A stretch of 64,000 nucleotides of DNA from Lineus longissimus (lineage: Eukaryota > Nemertea > Pilidiophora > Heteronemertea > Lineidae). Position numbers and translations under genes: made by a program. The DNA is taken from positions 3,038,001-3,102,000 of the forward strand of contig NC_088320.1 in assembly GCF_910592395.1 (NCBI RefSeq), in the 5' to 3' direction. Below, one piece after another: positions 11,343 through 26,300 of this stretch (positions within the stretch are counted from its first letter, which is position 1; every line of letters starts with the position of its first letter). The notes under the pieces are model-generated. The model was not told the origin of the DNA, searched no databases, and was given only the letters and a program-made list of their open reading frames with translations.

Positions 11343-14300
11343 CTGCAATGCAGAATAAAGAGTGTAAGTACAACAAAAACTGAAAACTAAAAAAACACAG
11401 AGTAACGAGTTTGGCCAGGCGCGCGTACACTACGGACTATTAAAATCAAAGGTGACAAAATCAGAAGGTCACCGAATCGATGACTCTGAGCAACAGAAAT
11501 TTATCTGCTTGATTAGTTGATAGACTATCTTTTACCAATCGGCAATCTTGACAGTTCTGTTGCCCAGACTGTCGCTCTCGATTCAGTTGCTCGTGTGCGC
11601 CGCACTTGAACTGTATGTGGCCCGCCAACATGCTCTAGTTTCACCGATCTTGGTTCGGTTGACTGAGCTTGAACGTGACGTCATCACCATTGGCGAACAT
11701 TGCCTATCCAAATCACTGCTGAATTGAACCAAATGACCATGACGCTCAGTACATGTATTTAGTTGGAATTACCTACATGTGAGCAGAACCGAAACCATGA
11801 ATATGCTGCTTACGGGCCACAATACACTTGCCAGAATATGTTGTATCATGTTTAAGGGTTGACCGTAGTCACCATCATTTTGGCTGGAACGTGAAATCAT
11901 AAAGCAATTAGAACGCTTTCAAATGAAGTGAATGCTAGTTTCAAGGGCGGGAATCTGTTCTCTGGAAAACAAAGAACCGACTCCAGCCCTTGAAATTGAC
12001 ATTCACTTCGTTCTGAGAGAGTCCTAATTAATTGCTTAACAATTTCACGTTCTAGTCAAAATGGTGGTTCCTATGGTCAGCCCTTAACTGGTGACAGAAT
12101 TTGACACATGGTGTGTAATACGCACCGTATTTTTTTCCATTCACCTTCACTGTAAATATAACATGGGCAGTGAGATTAACGTACATGACATGAATCACAT
12201 GAATGAGGAACCGGTGTGGCGGGGATAGTAGTCCTAGGGCTGATAGTCCGTGTAACAATAGCCCGCATTGCTAAATGTTTTGGTTAGGGTTAGCGGTACA
12301 ATAGATCATGCTGCTTAATTGGTCAAATACAATGTACCGGACTATGACTCCAGGGGGACTATATCCGCTGTCACACCGGCAGAACTGAAAATGCAGATGG
12401 CAGCACCACTACTAAAAGGTACACTTCCAGTGCATTTTCCATTAAAATTAAGTTTTGTTGATTTTCTCCCTAAAACTCATCAAAATAGAATTAAGGTCCA
12501 ATAAAACAACATTTTGGTGCTATTTCCCCATGTAGAGTAATTAAGGGATGAAATATTCAATAATCATTGACCCGGGAAATGGGTTTCTCATTACAACCAT
12601 GGTCCACTTGCCTACACGGCCCCCTATTGGCAGGTTTTGTTGTGCAGGTTCCTCATTGGATTGGAAGATGATACGCGGTTGTATCGAGCAGCCCAAATTA
12701 AATCATTCGTGAGAAGAATAAAAGTTCTATTCAACAGAATTCAAGTGTGTTTCTAATTCGTTTTCGGAAGAGTAACCAAAGGTAGGCCCCAGAGTGTTGA
12801 CCGAGCGATTCTGGTCAAATGTTGTGATATTTAAAGCGCTTCTCACCAAATTATACATAACACTACATGATTGTATTGCAGGCAAAGGTATACTTACACC
12901 ATCCCATGAACGAGTTGGCGTCTTTCACTGAAATGATGGAGATGAAGATTCGAATGATTTTATCGTGGAATCGTGAGCGAATGAACGTGGTTTTGAACTT
13001 GATGGTTGGCTGGAATATTTCGAGTCTGGAGCTCGTTTGATTTAGTTGAAAATTGAGAAAGAGTGCCTACGACTCTAAACCTGACCCCATATCAAAAGTT
13101 ATTAAGTGCTGTTACAAGAACCAATAAGCATATCTATTTGTCACTTAAAAAAACATTCAATTGAGTTTGTAATAAAATGATGGTGCACTGTAGTCATGAA
13201 ACTTACCGATGCATGTATTTCCTTTGCTTGCTGTACCCGTGGGACATTTACCCTCGAACATTGTATTAGGGAACTCTTGACCATTCGCGAAACCGCCTCC
13301 ACCCGTGGTGGTTGAAGTCTCGGTTTGAGTCGTGTATTCACCGCCGCCGCCGCCGCCAGTGGTAGAGCCTCCTGAAAGTAAATTATCATGAATTCTCGCA
13401 CTGCACCACCTGACCGGGCGACTATTGAGAAACTTCATTACCACTAGCTGGCAGCATGGACTAAAATTACTTTCACGCAATCCGTGATGGCAGCAATAGT
13501 TAGCAGTACAGTACAATACGAGACCGCTTGTGTATGGATAGGAGTTGTATAGCGCCACCTTTAGGGATATCCCTTTTACCGTTGAATGCCACATTTGAGA
13601 TTGTGACATCGATCTTTGCAATCACTTGTAGACCACTTGGCAGTGATCCGCAACGCTTTTTGAGCAGCATTAGCTTTGAGAGAAAAAAAGGCCAAGGGTG
13701 TGGCGTCTTAGTACATCTATCACACACACACAGATCCCTCTGAGACACCATCACAGGTGACATCATAAATTATGTGAGACGTCACGAGTTATGTCGTGTG
13801 GTCTCAAATATTTTCGTAGTCACAACTTTAAATTCTTATGCTAACACACGTACATACTGCCTGACTACGGCACGATTTACGGAACGGAATGAATGTCACT
13901 TACCGCCAGGAGCAACCTCTTCATCTAATTTTTGAAAAGAAAAAAATAAGGATTTAGTGTATACGCCAAAAAACACCAAGCAGTGAAACAAACCCAATTT
14001 CGCACTTCGCCCTTTGCTATTTTTTCGAGCATGGCGTGGCAGTTTTGTGGCTGACGTGAACAAGACAATGCATATTGCTGTAGTAGGGTTCCAGTGCTAT
14101 CACATAACATTTGAGCCGTGGTGGCTTGTACCCGAGTGTCTATGCAAAGACGAAAAAGATACCCCACAAAAAGGTGTATATTGTTCGTTTTGCCTCTTAC
14201 AAGAGTATTCGATTCCGTAAGCCTTTGCGTTGATCTTCACTGAAGAGAAAAACAGAGTAACGCCAATTCAACGTTCTGTATGAATCGTTATTTATAGAAA

Positions 14301-17300
14301 GAGTTTAAAGAAATATTTTTACACATCACTTGTATCCTGGTTGAGCATTTGCCCTATCAACTCAACTGTTTCTTTTTTAATACATATATTTTTTTATTGA
14401 GGAAAAAAGAACAAGATGGACAAATTACATCAAACAGATAATTCATAATTCTTTCAAAAGATGTTCCCCGTTTGGTTTTTAGCTTTTCAGGTAAAGTATA
14501 TTATATTAACTCAACTGTGGACCAATGGGAATTTATCAAATACCCCAGGATATCTCTACGTGTGACTCAGTTAGTGATAAGGATAATTTGTGATGTTTTC
14601 CGGGCACAACTGAGCCCATGTTCGGCCTACTTAGGTAACGTTGAGGTCGGGTATAATTTATTTTTTCACAATTATATTGCGGGATGAAGCAATAAGAACA
14701 ACTAAAATGATGTTATACTTACACCAGGCAAGGAATGAGTCTGTGTTTTCAACTAGAATAAAAAATACCATTTAAATGAGACGAAATAGCATTGTTTACT
14801 TATGAAGAAAAAAATGTTTGAATCGCATCTTTTTTTGATTTGATAAACTTTCCTGTTATGATCAAGCAAACACATCAGTTAGTTTTCAGTGACAAAATCA
14901 GCTGCCCTTGACTCAAGAGTTCTGTTATAGAGCTCCAGAGTTTTGTGGTCAGGGTATGGTGTCATTTTACTAGCATTCCTCTCATTTAGTTCTAGAGTTG
15001 GGTAATAAATTCCAGTAGGTAGGTATAGTGTATGTAAGCATAGTGCCAAGTCCATGTACTCACTCTCGCAAAATTTTCCAACAGTTTTGGTGCCCTCAGG
15101 ACAGGCACCCTTGAACATGTCAATGGGGAATTTCTGTCCGACCGAAAATTCCGTGGTGGTGGTGGTCGTTGTCGTGGTGTAGACTGCAAAGGGCATAAGA
15201 ATCGAATGCAAAATTAGTAGACAAGTCACATTTTCTTCCTTTCGAGAAAAACGACCAAAACCATGTCCACGTCATTAGAAAATATATTGTGCAGACCACT
15301 GATATAGAATGATGAAACTTTCAGAGAATGAGATCTTCACCAAGTGCTGTTTCGAAAGGCTAATAACTTTTTTCTTCATCATAATGTAAGATGACATCCT
15401 ATTTGCATTCACAATTGGAAAACATGTATTTGAAGGCGATGACTTGGCGAAACCAGCACAAAAAGTTGCCGGGGCGATTCCGATTCCGAATGGATCAATA
15501 TCATGTTGCGATGATGAAATTTGACGGATCGGAATGGGATTTGACGGAATGGGACTGGGATGAAATCAATTTGACGGAACGGTACATGCAATCAATGATG
15601 ATTGGCCGAATAGCAAAATACCGCATCACTAGTTATTCTTGTAATATTTAGATTTACTTACAGGGCAGTCTCGCGACTGGAAAGAGAATAATGAAATTAC
15701 CATTAATATTAATGATACCACCTATTAATCAACTGTTTTTGTTGAATTCCATTATAAGAGGTAAATCTTACATCGTATTTTTCTAATATCAAACCGGGGA
15801 GAAATATTATTATACAAGAATAATGTCTAAATAACATCACGCTGATGTTGACTGTAAACCACCGAAATATTTTCGTGGATTTTGCGAATTAATGAGAATC
15901 GTCGCCAAAAAACAACAACAAATCATTTTTGTCAGTACTCACAGACAATATGGTAGGTGGCGGCGTGGATCTTAACTGAAAGATGGAAAAAGTTGGAAAA
16001 CATCAAGCGAAAAAAATCATGATTTGATTAAATATCTTAAATGTCAAAATAAAAAAGAGTGGATCCTATGACTCTGTAATAGATTTATTGTTGTTAGACC
16101 TTGAGAAGAAGGAATTGAAAAGAAGCATAACTTCCTGTCTGATTGGCCAATCAGAGACTCTCATTCTTCTCATTCTTCTGTTACTGAACCAATCACAAGA
16201 GTTTGTAGACTTTTTGGCCAATCAGAGACACTCGTTCTTCAGTCATAGTCTTATTTACTGAATCAATCCCAAGTGCTCGGACGACTTGTCTAGTACAACC
16301 TACAGCTGATACACGTTGATCATATATGTCATTATGATAATAGACGGAAAATTAACGAAGTGAATGCATGACTTGTGACGATGTCCAATACTCACGCCAT
16401 GCGATGAAAATCTTGTAGTCGGTTACTGCAAAATAAAAAAGAAATCAGTATTACATTGTATATTCAGTATGATACCTCCTTGGGTTGAAATGATGAAGAC
16501 AGGGATGACAAGGTGGACAGCTTCTATAAATAAACAGATTAGCTTTAAAGGGAACTGAAACCGCCAAGCCAGTTCGTATGACCTCGTTTTCATTTCCCGC
16601 GTATCGGGTGATCAGAACGAGGCATGAATGAAACATGGCGCCTAGCTGTCCATCATTGAGTGACGTCACTACTATGGAATTTACTACGAAAACGAATGAA
16701 TGAAAGATCGCATGACTCACGTGATTCTCACATGATTCTCAATAATAACAAATTGAACTGCGCATGCTCGGGCACTGGGGGCGGAGCTACAAATCTGAAC
16801 TCGAATAGGAAGTTGGAAGTTTGACTTTCTCGGGCGGTGAAAGTCGAAAAGTTGAATAAATCGCTCGGCGGTTCCAGTTCCCTTTAATTATGAATGGAAA
16901 AACACCATAATAACCTGATGTAGAATATCTCTAATTCTATCTAATTTTCATACTTCTTTTTTTCTGTAATCGCCATTGGTTTCTCTTGGCATTGGTTAAG
17001 TGTAAAACATTGATACCGAACTGGAAGGATGCTGCTTAATCTTGGATTACTTACTGATGCAGTCGTCTCCCTCTGATTTCGTTCCTTCGGGGCATGTAGC
17101 AAGTCCCTTGAAGACACCTCTGAGGTCGAATTTACCGCCTGAAAAGTAAAGACAATATTTCGATCAGTAAAGTACATGCCGACTTATCGGCGGTGAACAT
17201 CAGTCCTAAAGTCTCCTCCTTTCAGTTGTGACGGTCGATCTGGCGAAGTTTATCTGCCGTGAATGATGGATATACGCACAACGACGATGGTTCGGCATGG

Positions 17301-20300
17301 TAAAGTCCAACTATAGCGCAGTTGAAAAAAGGATTATTCCAATATTTTAGGCAACAATGGATATTATTTTGTGCTTTAGTTTGATAAAACAATTAAGGGC
17401 AATGAATCGCCGACAAATGGCATCATATAACTAATCTATGTAGCCAATCGTTTGGCGTATCAACAGAATTGGGGCTAACAGTAGGTAGTGGTAAAGTGGC
17501 AAACGAAGAGAAGCAGAAAAGGTGATCTTACCAGGTTTTAGGTTTTCTTTGGTCAATTTGGTTGGTGCTAAAAATAGAAATATATAGATGTTCAGGTGGA
17601 CAACGAGAAATATTGCAGATCATCATCGTATCGTTTTTAGCTCACCTCTTAGCAGAGGTGAGCTTATCCCATACCGTGGCGTCCGTCGTCCGTCGTCGTC
17701 GTCGTCGTCGTCGTCGTCCGTCGTCCGTTAGCAGGGCACGTTTCGTAACTGTTAGAGCTATTGAGTTGAAACTTGGTACACATGTACCCTTATGTAATGA
17801 CACCTTGGAGACGAAGTTTCGGTCCGATTCGTTTCATGGTTTGGCCACCAGGGGGCCAAACGTTAAAAGTGAAAATATGCAATATCTCCCTTAATAGTAG
17901 TCGGGAAATTTTGAAAAAAATATGGTAGGTACTTCTAGCAAAGGTGCATCATATATCCTCCGGGTTTTTGATTTGACCTCCTTTTCAAGGTCACAGAGGT
18001 CAAATGGTGTAAATTGGCCGTTAGGATGTAACGATGGCACGTTTCTAAACTGCAATGACTATTGATACCAAATTTGGCACACATTTACCCCTTAGTCAGG
18101 TGATCTCAGGGACCGAAGTTTGGTCCAATATGATTCACCACTTGACCACCAGGGGGCAAAATCCAAAAACCTTAAAAATGTGATTATTCCTTAACTTCTT
18201 GCCCGATTGCCACCAATTTGATATCATGGGTACATCTTACCACCATACAGTATATGTCACACAGGTTTTTAATTTGACCTTCTTGTCAAGGTCACAGAGG
18301 TCAAATGGCGTAAATTCGCCGTCAGGCCGTAACTATGGCACGTTTCTTAACTGCAATGACTATTGATCACAAATTAAGTACACATGTACCCCTTGGTCAG
18401 GTGATCTTAGGTACCGAAGTTTGGTGCAATCTGATTTGCCGTTTGGCCTCCAGGGAGGGGGCCAAATCCTAAATTCTTGAAAATGCCATTATTCCTAGTA
18501 ATGACTTGCCCGATTGGCACCAATTTTATATCATAGGTACATCTAATTCTAACAACCATTCAATGTGTCACCCGGGTCTTCTTTGATTTGACCTCCTTTT
18601 CAAGGTCACAGAGGTCGAATGTACTGTAAATTGGCCATTTTGGGGAAATTGTAATTGCTTGGACCTACATCAAACCTAACACTACATGACACAATACCAT
18701 GCTCTTTATCCATCTTTCCTCCACATGAGGTGAGCACAATGGCCCTGGCCATTTCATTAATAGTAATCAGCCATCGACAAGGACATGGGCAGGGGTGCGC
18801 ATTTTTGCGCATACCCATGTTACCGCTTTTTAAAAATGACAAGAGTTTCCTGATATCTTGTTACCGGAGATGTACGTGGCGTAGTTGGATGGGAGAGCAT
18901 GAAGGGTCAAATAGCCCGATCGGGCTACCATATGCCCAGTGAGTGGCATAGTGGTTACAGGAGGTCGCGGGTTCGATGCTCAGAAGGATCACCGCTGTTT
19001 CGAGTATGCTATATGCTGCAAGTATATTTCGAACCTGGGTGACGTTCCACCCAGGACAACATTCATTCCAACATATAACTGACAAGAGCTGAGCCGGCAA
19101 TTTCTCTGGTACCTTTAGGCTTCTCCTCTTTTGGTTCGGGCCTTTCTTCTGGTTTTTCTTTCACTGGTTCCACTATATAATAGAGAATAGGAAAGTTCAA
19201 TTTAAAAATCACAGGCAAATTAAAATACTTTGATTCAGTGGCCTGTGTTTTCCCTCATGCATGCCGATTTATCGGCGCTGTGCGTTACTCTCTCCTGTAC
19301 GTTACTCTCTCCTTCAGGCATTGTTTGGGAACGCTGGAAACAAACGGACACACTCTTCTGTTCTCCCGATTAAAATTGATGTTTATAGCTGTCAATCATG
19401 TAAATACTATGATAAGGGGAGCAACACAACTGTTACACCTATTTTATAAGGAATTCACGTTTTCATTGGCCACTTGAATGACAATGAGCGCTTCGGGAGA
19501 AGTCTAAATATCAATATTTTGAAAATGACAAGAGTTTCCTGATATCTTGTTACCGGAGATGTATGTGGCGTAGTTGGATGGGAGAGTATGAAGGGTCAAA
19601 TAGCCCGATCGGGCTACCATATGCCCAGTGAGTGGCATAGGGGTTACAGGAGGTCGCGGGTTCGATGCTCAGAAGGATCACCGCTATTACGAGTATGCTA
19701 TATGCTGCAAGTATATTTCGAACCTGGGTGACGTTCCACCCAGGACGACATTCATTCCAACAGATAACTGACAAGAGCCGAGCCGGCAATTTCTCTGGTA
19801 CCTTTAGGCTTCTCCTCTTTTGGTTCGGGCTTTTCTTCTGGTTTTTCACCTCCTTTCGCTGGAACCGCTATATGTAGAGAATAGGAAAGTTCGATTTAAA
19901 AATCACAGGCAAATTAAAATACTTTGATTCAGTGGCCTGTGTTTTCACTCATGCATGCCGATTTATCGGCGCTGTGCGTTACTCTCTCCTTCAGGCGTTG
20001 TTTGGGAACGCTGGAAACAAACGGACACGCTTTTCTGTTCTCCCGATTAAGACTATGATAAGGGGAACAACACAACTGTTACACCTATTTTATAGGAATT
20101 CCCATACAACTCATACCTACAACTTGGACAAACCTAAGTTGTTATTGGACAAAGCCTATAATCTTAAATGTCTATTTAAACCACACTCGCTGGTGATCTT
20201 TGTAGAAGGAATTGGTAGAAGAGGCTCCTTGTAATCATGGCCATAAAAGTCCGAGTGGAAAATATCAGACAACCTTACCAGTGAATAGTACGGGCTGCGC

Positions 20301-23300
20301 AGGACTTTTCCCTATACCTGTCCTTGAAATATACTGTGTGCGCTTGTTGACAATAGTCAATTATGATTACATTACACCAAGTAAGAACGTAATCAGCAAC
20401 ATCATCTTAGTCATATTAGTTGAATGGGCAATATTCAGTGTTGTTAGCAGGCGCATGGGAAGCAGTTCCATGCTAACACGTACAGGGTGAGAGGTCTATT
20501 TTCAAATCTACCTTTGACAGACTCTAGAATTGAATCGGCAATTGATGACTCTGATGAGATATATATTGTCACACTTACTAATTAGTCTTGTGAACCTAGC
20601 AAATGTGCGAAGAGGCAGAATATTTCTGGTGAATCTGAGGTCACCAATCAGACCATAGAAGTTCTCATCTTTACTGTCCATCTTGTATCCGAGTTGGAAT
20701 CTTGGGTATGGATTTGCGAACAAGTTCCCTGGCTTGCCCCTCACGGTTTTAACCACCTTTCCATTGACGTAGATCTTTGCAACGCCAGTGTGAGCGTTCC
20801 ATGAGAATCCTATGAAGTACCATATGTTCGGCAGGAGCTTTCCACCTCTCATATCCCCAACCTTGTCTATAGTCTGGGTCGGTCCACGGAGGAAAAGACC
20901 AAGTTGACCACCCTTCCAGATCCTGAACAGGTACTGCCATCTGTTTGACGCCCAGTTAGCGATCAGGACCTGGTTGCGGCTAACGGTCTTGGGCTTGACG
21001 TAGAAACTGATGGTGAAGCTTCCGCCGTATTTGTTGAATCTCGGTCCGGTAGCAAAGGCACCTTTCTTGCCTGGGAAGAACAGGTCTTCCTTTCTCTTGA
21101 TGACGACACCAGGGCGACGTACGATTCTCCATCTTCTCGGCTTCGGGCGGCCGTTGAAGTGGAAAACATGGTAGGTTATTGGGATGCGTGTGAAACGAGA
21201 AAGGTTAAAGTGGAAGAACTTATGGTGTTTTCGTATCCATCTAAAAAGGTACCTTGGGCTGAAGACTGGAAAAGAAAGAAGAGAAATATGAAAATAAAGA
21301 TCACCTGAAACCACTTCTGATTGGAGAGGAAGTTTGTATGTGCATGCATGCGTAGGCACTCAATTAAGACTCCAGCGAGTTGTAGCCAATTTGCTCAAAT
21401 CTTTTTTAGAAATGACAAGGACGTTCTAGAAAAATAGCTCGTTCGGGCCACAATTACTCGAGGACACGAGACTAATTTAGGATTACAATGACTTTGACTG
21501 AATCCCGTCAGCCTCGAATCTACCCACCTTTGCATGTTCCCGTCTTTCCGATTCTCTTAGTTCCCTGCATACACCTACGAAGTCCTCGGAACCACTTAAG
21601 ATGAATGATACCTCCCTTCCTGATCTGCTTCCTGAAGATTTTGCCATACGGGAATCGGTGAACTATAAAAAAGCAGTAAACATACTAAGTTAACATGATA
21701 GAATTGCTGCATTTCATTAAGGCTCTGGGAATAAGCGAGCTGATGCACTGGGGAGGCACAGGATGCAAAAGGAAAGCACACCAATGCTGACAATGATGCA
21801 TTGGTAGACCTTCGGGGACTCTGCTGCAATAAGCGGCAGTGGAGAAGCACGACAGGTTGTGGACATCATTGCTCCCAATTAAAGGGACCCAACTCCTCTA
21901 ATATCGTCCCAGGTTCCACACGTCCCCAGTTCTGTTAAATGGTTGCAGGGGATGGTACGGGTTAGGATTAGGATTTGGCGGTCCGACTGTACACAAAATG
22001 TGTGAGAAATTATTCAACCTTCCCATACAACTCATGCCTACAACTTGGACACAAAGAACCCGGGACATATGGAACCCGGAACCCAGGTGAATAGAAACTT
22101 GGACGCACCGAACCCATCTCGCAAATCACTGCCGCAAATATGACTTACTATTTGGGAGTGTGTTGTTAAATTGGCTATTACTTACAGATTCTCTTAAAGA
22201 ACAGCCTGAATTGCCTCAGTGGGAGGATGCCACGAGTTAGCCTCAAACCAGCAATTTCTCCTTTGAAGTTCTCGTTGTTCGAGTCCATCTTGTAGCCGAG
22301 CTGGAACCATGGTTCGGGGTTAGCGAACAGGTCATGGTCTCGGTAGCGTGTCTTGCGCTTTCCGACGACTTTGCCATTCAGGTAGATCGTTGCAACACCT
22401 GTAAGATGGTTCCATGAGAAGCCGACATTATTCCAACGTTTGGGGATAATTTTATACGCATTGCTGGTGACAGATACCATATCCTGGCGTGGGTCACTAC
22501 CGGTGTTGAACTTGTTTCTGCGGAGATCTAGACCCAGTTGACCACCCTTCTGGATTCTGAACAGATACTGCCATCTCTTGTTGCCAAATTGTGCGATGAG
22601 TGTCTGACTGCGACGAATCGATGAAGGTTTGACGTAGAAGCTGATGGTGAAACTGTGGCGGTACTTGTTGAATCGTCTTCCGAGGGCGTACGCTCCGCGC
22701 TTTCCGGGGAAATAGAGGATTCCCTTCTTAATGTAACGGACTCCTCCCTTGCGACTGCAATGAGGAGAGGCAGCGTTTATTTTTCTTCATTCTTGTTAAT
22801 CGGTTGATCATGATGGGAAGCAAATATGTGAAGAACTCCTCTGCTTTTCTTGGAGCAAACATACACTTCAGGTTCGATATGCGAGATATTAGCATGTTAA
22901 ATTTAATTTAATTATCATTTTAAACTTTTACGTGAGGCCAAGTAGCCGGTTAAGCTTTTGCGTGAGGCTTAGTATATAAATCTTCAACAGTCAAATTGTC
23001 GCGCCTCTTTCTTTTGCGAATCGAAAAGATTTGGAAAAGATTTTTAATTTGGCGGAAGACTACAAAACTTCTTTTGGTTTTTCGATCAAAACACTTTTTT
23101 TCCCGATGTCGATTTTTGAACATGGAGATTATTTGCAAAATCCGCTTTAAAAAAGACCTGCAAAAATTTTGCTTTAACGTACACCATAAATTTGTCTTTC
23201 TCGTACAGCCTATCACTTTCTCGTATAGCCTATATGATTCTCATTCATTTACATGTATAAAGCAACTCACATGATTCTCCATTTTGGGTTATGCGGTTTA

Positions 23301-26300
23301 GCCCCGGTGAAGCGGTAAAGGTGATAGAGGTAGGGAATTCGAGGGAAGTGGCGAAGGTCGATTCTGTACCAGTGTGCGTGATACCTACAAAAGAATGAAA
23401 GAGTAGAAACTGACGCATCACTGCTAATGTTAGCACCACCTTTCAGTTACATGTACCACCACATGAGCACGAATTGTGAATCTTGACCGATGAAATTTGG
23501 TTCCAACTAAATCTTCTTTATTCAATTGCTCTTTTCAACAAAACTTTATAAGTGGGATCATACGAAATAGAGGTATCTGTGATTTTGAAAAAAAGTTCTT
23601 AAGGGTTTTTCATTTCGCTGGAAAGGGGTGCATGTATGCGTTGGCTGAAAACCCCTAAAATGTTTTCCAAAAGCCAAAAACCTTTATTTCTAAAAGTTTA
23701 TAGTGACACACGAATCGCTTTGGCTCCGTTCTGGTACGGATTCGCACCGCCCAGCTAAAAAAATCTACAAGTTATTCAACCCTGACTCCAATTTGAATGG
23801 CTTGAACTTAATTCTATAAAATCGCTAAAATAGCAAAGGCACGCAAGTTGCATTTGAATACTTCTTATAACAATGAGAAAAATACAACGGATAAAATTCC
23901 ATATTTCTGACAAAGATTTGCCAAAAATTAAAAGCTAAGCAGCAAAGCAGCAAAGCCAGTAAATTAAACTTACCTAAGCCACCGCCTGAAGAATCTCAAA
24001 TGGATGACTCGGCATTTCCTGCTCTTCCCTACTCTCTTGGTCCCTTGCATACACCTCCTGCGCCTAAACCATCTCAGATTAATGATGCCACCTGGTGTTG
24101 ATAAAACAAATAAAGGTTGCGTTGTCTTTTTTACGTATATGTATCGTATTTTACATGTAGTTCAAGAAGTTGATGAAGAAATTTTGTAGCTGATTTGATG
24201 GTTAAAAAAGCCCTTTTGAAGAAAAAATCAAATCGAGGTAAATATATGTAGTTTTTTTACGCCAATGACGAATTTGGTCTTACGTTTGGGTGGATCTCTC
24301 CAGGAAAAATAAATATGAACACTTTAAAAGAGGTATGTCTTACCCTTCCTAAAGTTCAACCTCAGCTTTTTCAAGAACGGGAATCCGCCTGCGAATTGCA
24401 AAAAAAGAGATGCGCGAGAATTGACAATCATTGTTACTTGTTACATAAAGAAACGGATGTATAGCACGAACATTTTGCCAAACCTAAGTTGTTATTGGAC
24501 AAAGCCTATAATCTTAAATGTCTATTTCAACCACACTCGCTGGTGATCTTTGCAGAAAGAATTGGTAAAAGAGGCTCCTTGTAATCATGGCCATAAAAGT
24601 CCGAGTGGAAAATATCAGACAACCTTACCAGTGAATAGTACGGGCTGCGCAGGACTTTTCCCTATACCTGTCCTTGAAATATACTGTGTGCGCTTGTTGA
24701 CAATCAATAGTCAATTATGATTACATTTCACCTACGTAAGAACATAATCAGCAACATCATCTTAGTCATATTAGTTGAATGAGCAATATCTAGTGTTGTT
24801 AGCAGGCGCATGGGAAGCAGTTCCATGCTTCCACGTACAGGGTGGGAGGTCTATTTTCAAATCTACCTTTGACAGACTCTAGAATTGAATCTGCAATTGA
24901 TGACTCTGATGAGATATATATTGTCACACTTACTAATTAGTCTTGTGAACCTAGCAAATGTGCGAAGAGGCAGAATATTTCTGGTGAATCTGAGGTCACC
25001 AATCAGACCATAGAAGTTCTCATCTTTACTGTCCATCTTGTATCCGAGTTGGAATCTTGGGTATGGATTTGCGAACAAGTTCCCTGGCTTGCCCCTCACG
25101 GTTTTAACCACCTTTCCATTGACGTAGATCTTTGCAACGCCAGTGTGAGCGTTCCATGAGAATCCTACGGAGTACCATATGTTCGGCAGGAGCTTTCCAC
25201 CTCTCATATCCCCAACCTTGTCTATAGTCTGGGTCGGTCCACGGAGGAAAAGACCAAGTTGACCACCCTTCCAGATCCTGAACAGGTACTGCCATCTGTT
25301 TGACGCCCAGTTAGCGATCAGGACCTGGTTGCGGCTAACGGTCTTGGGCTTGACGTAGAAACTGATGGTGAAGCTTCCGCCGTATTTGTTGAATCTCGGT
25401 CCGGTAGCAAAGGCACCTTTCTTGCCTGGGAAGAACAGGTCTTCCTTTCTCTTGATGACGACACCAGGGCGACGTACGATTCTCCATCTTCTCGGCTTCG
25501 GGCGGCCGTTGAAGTGGAAAACATGGTAGGTTATTGGGATGCGTGTGAAACGAGAAAGGTTAAAGTGGAAGAACTTATGGTGTTTTCGTATCCATCTAAA
25601 AACGAACCTTGGGCTGAAGACTGGAAAAGAAAGAAGAGAAATATGAAAATAAAGATCACCTGAAGCCACTTCTGATTGGAGAGGAAGTTTGTATGTGCAT
25701 GCATGCGTAGGCACTCAATTAAGACTCCAGCGAGTTGTAGCCAATTTGCTGAAATCATTTTTAGAAATGACAAGGACGTTCTAGAAAAATAGTTTGTTCG
25801 GGCCACAATTAATCGAGGACAGGGGACTAATCTAGGATTACAGTGACCTTGACTGAACCCCGTCAGCCTCGAATCTACCCACCTTTGCATGCTCCCGTCT
25901 TTCCGATTCTCTTAGTTCCATGCATGCATCTACGAAGTCCTCGGAACCACTTAAGATGAATGATACCTCCCTTCCTGATCTGCTTCCTGAAGATTTTGCC
26001 GTAACGGAATCGGTGAACTATAAAAACGCAGTAAACTTACTAAGTTAACATGATAGAATTGCCGCAATTCATTAAGGCTCTGGGAATAAGCGAGCTGATG
26101 CACTGGGAAAGCACAGGATGCAAAAGGAAAGCACACCAATGCTGACAATGATGCATTGGTAGTCCTTCGGGGACTCTGCTGCAATAAGCGGTAGCGGAGA
26201 AGCACGACAGGTTGTGGACATCATTGCTCCCAATTAAAGGGACCCAACTCCTCTGATATCGTCCCAGGTTCCACACGTCCCCAGTTCTGTTAAATGGTTG

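Larger units (their letters stand above)
20129..21952. repeat. 1.8-kb intragenic duplication, copy A
   Basis: Begins AACCTAAGTTGTTATTGGAC and ends CTGTTAAATGGTTGCAGG. It matches 24479-26302 at about 98% over exons and introns. It covers the possible 39-nt exon, LamG4 and CPxGT module 8. Confidence 0.9.

Noticed and set aside
12319-12504. Possible extra minus exon with TTTTCAG acceptor near 12390
   Set aside because: In the phase required by the preceding exon it meets a stop after four codons.
22950-23274. Overlapping frames on both strands rich in Lys, Phe and Arg
   Set aside because: AT-rich intron sequence in the LamG gene, with no domain or splice sites.
20749-25524. Short minus frames of 63 and 68 codons present twice
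   Set aside because: They are other reading frames of the duplicated LamG exons.
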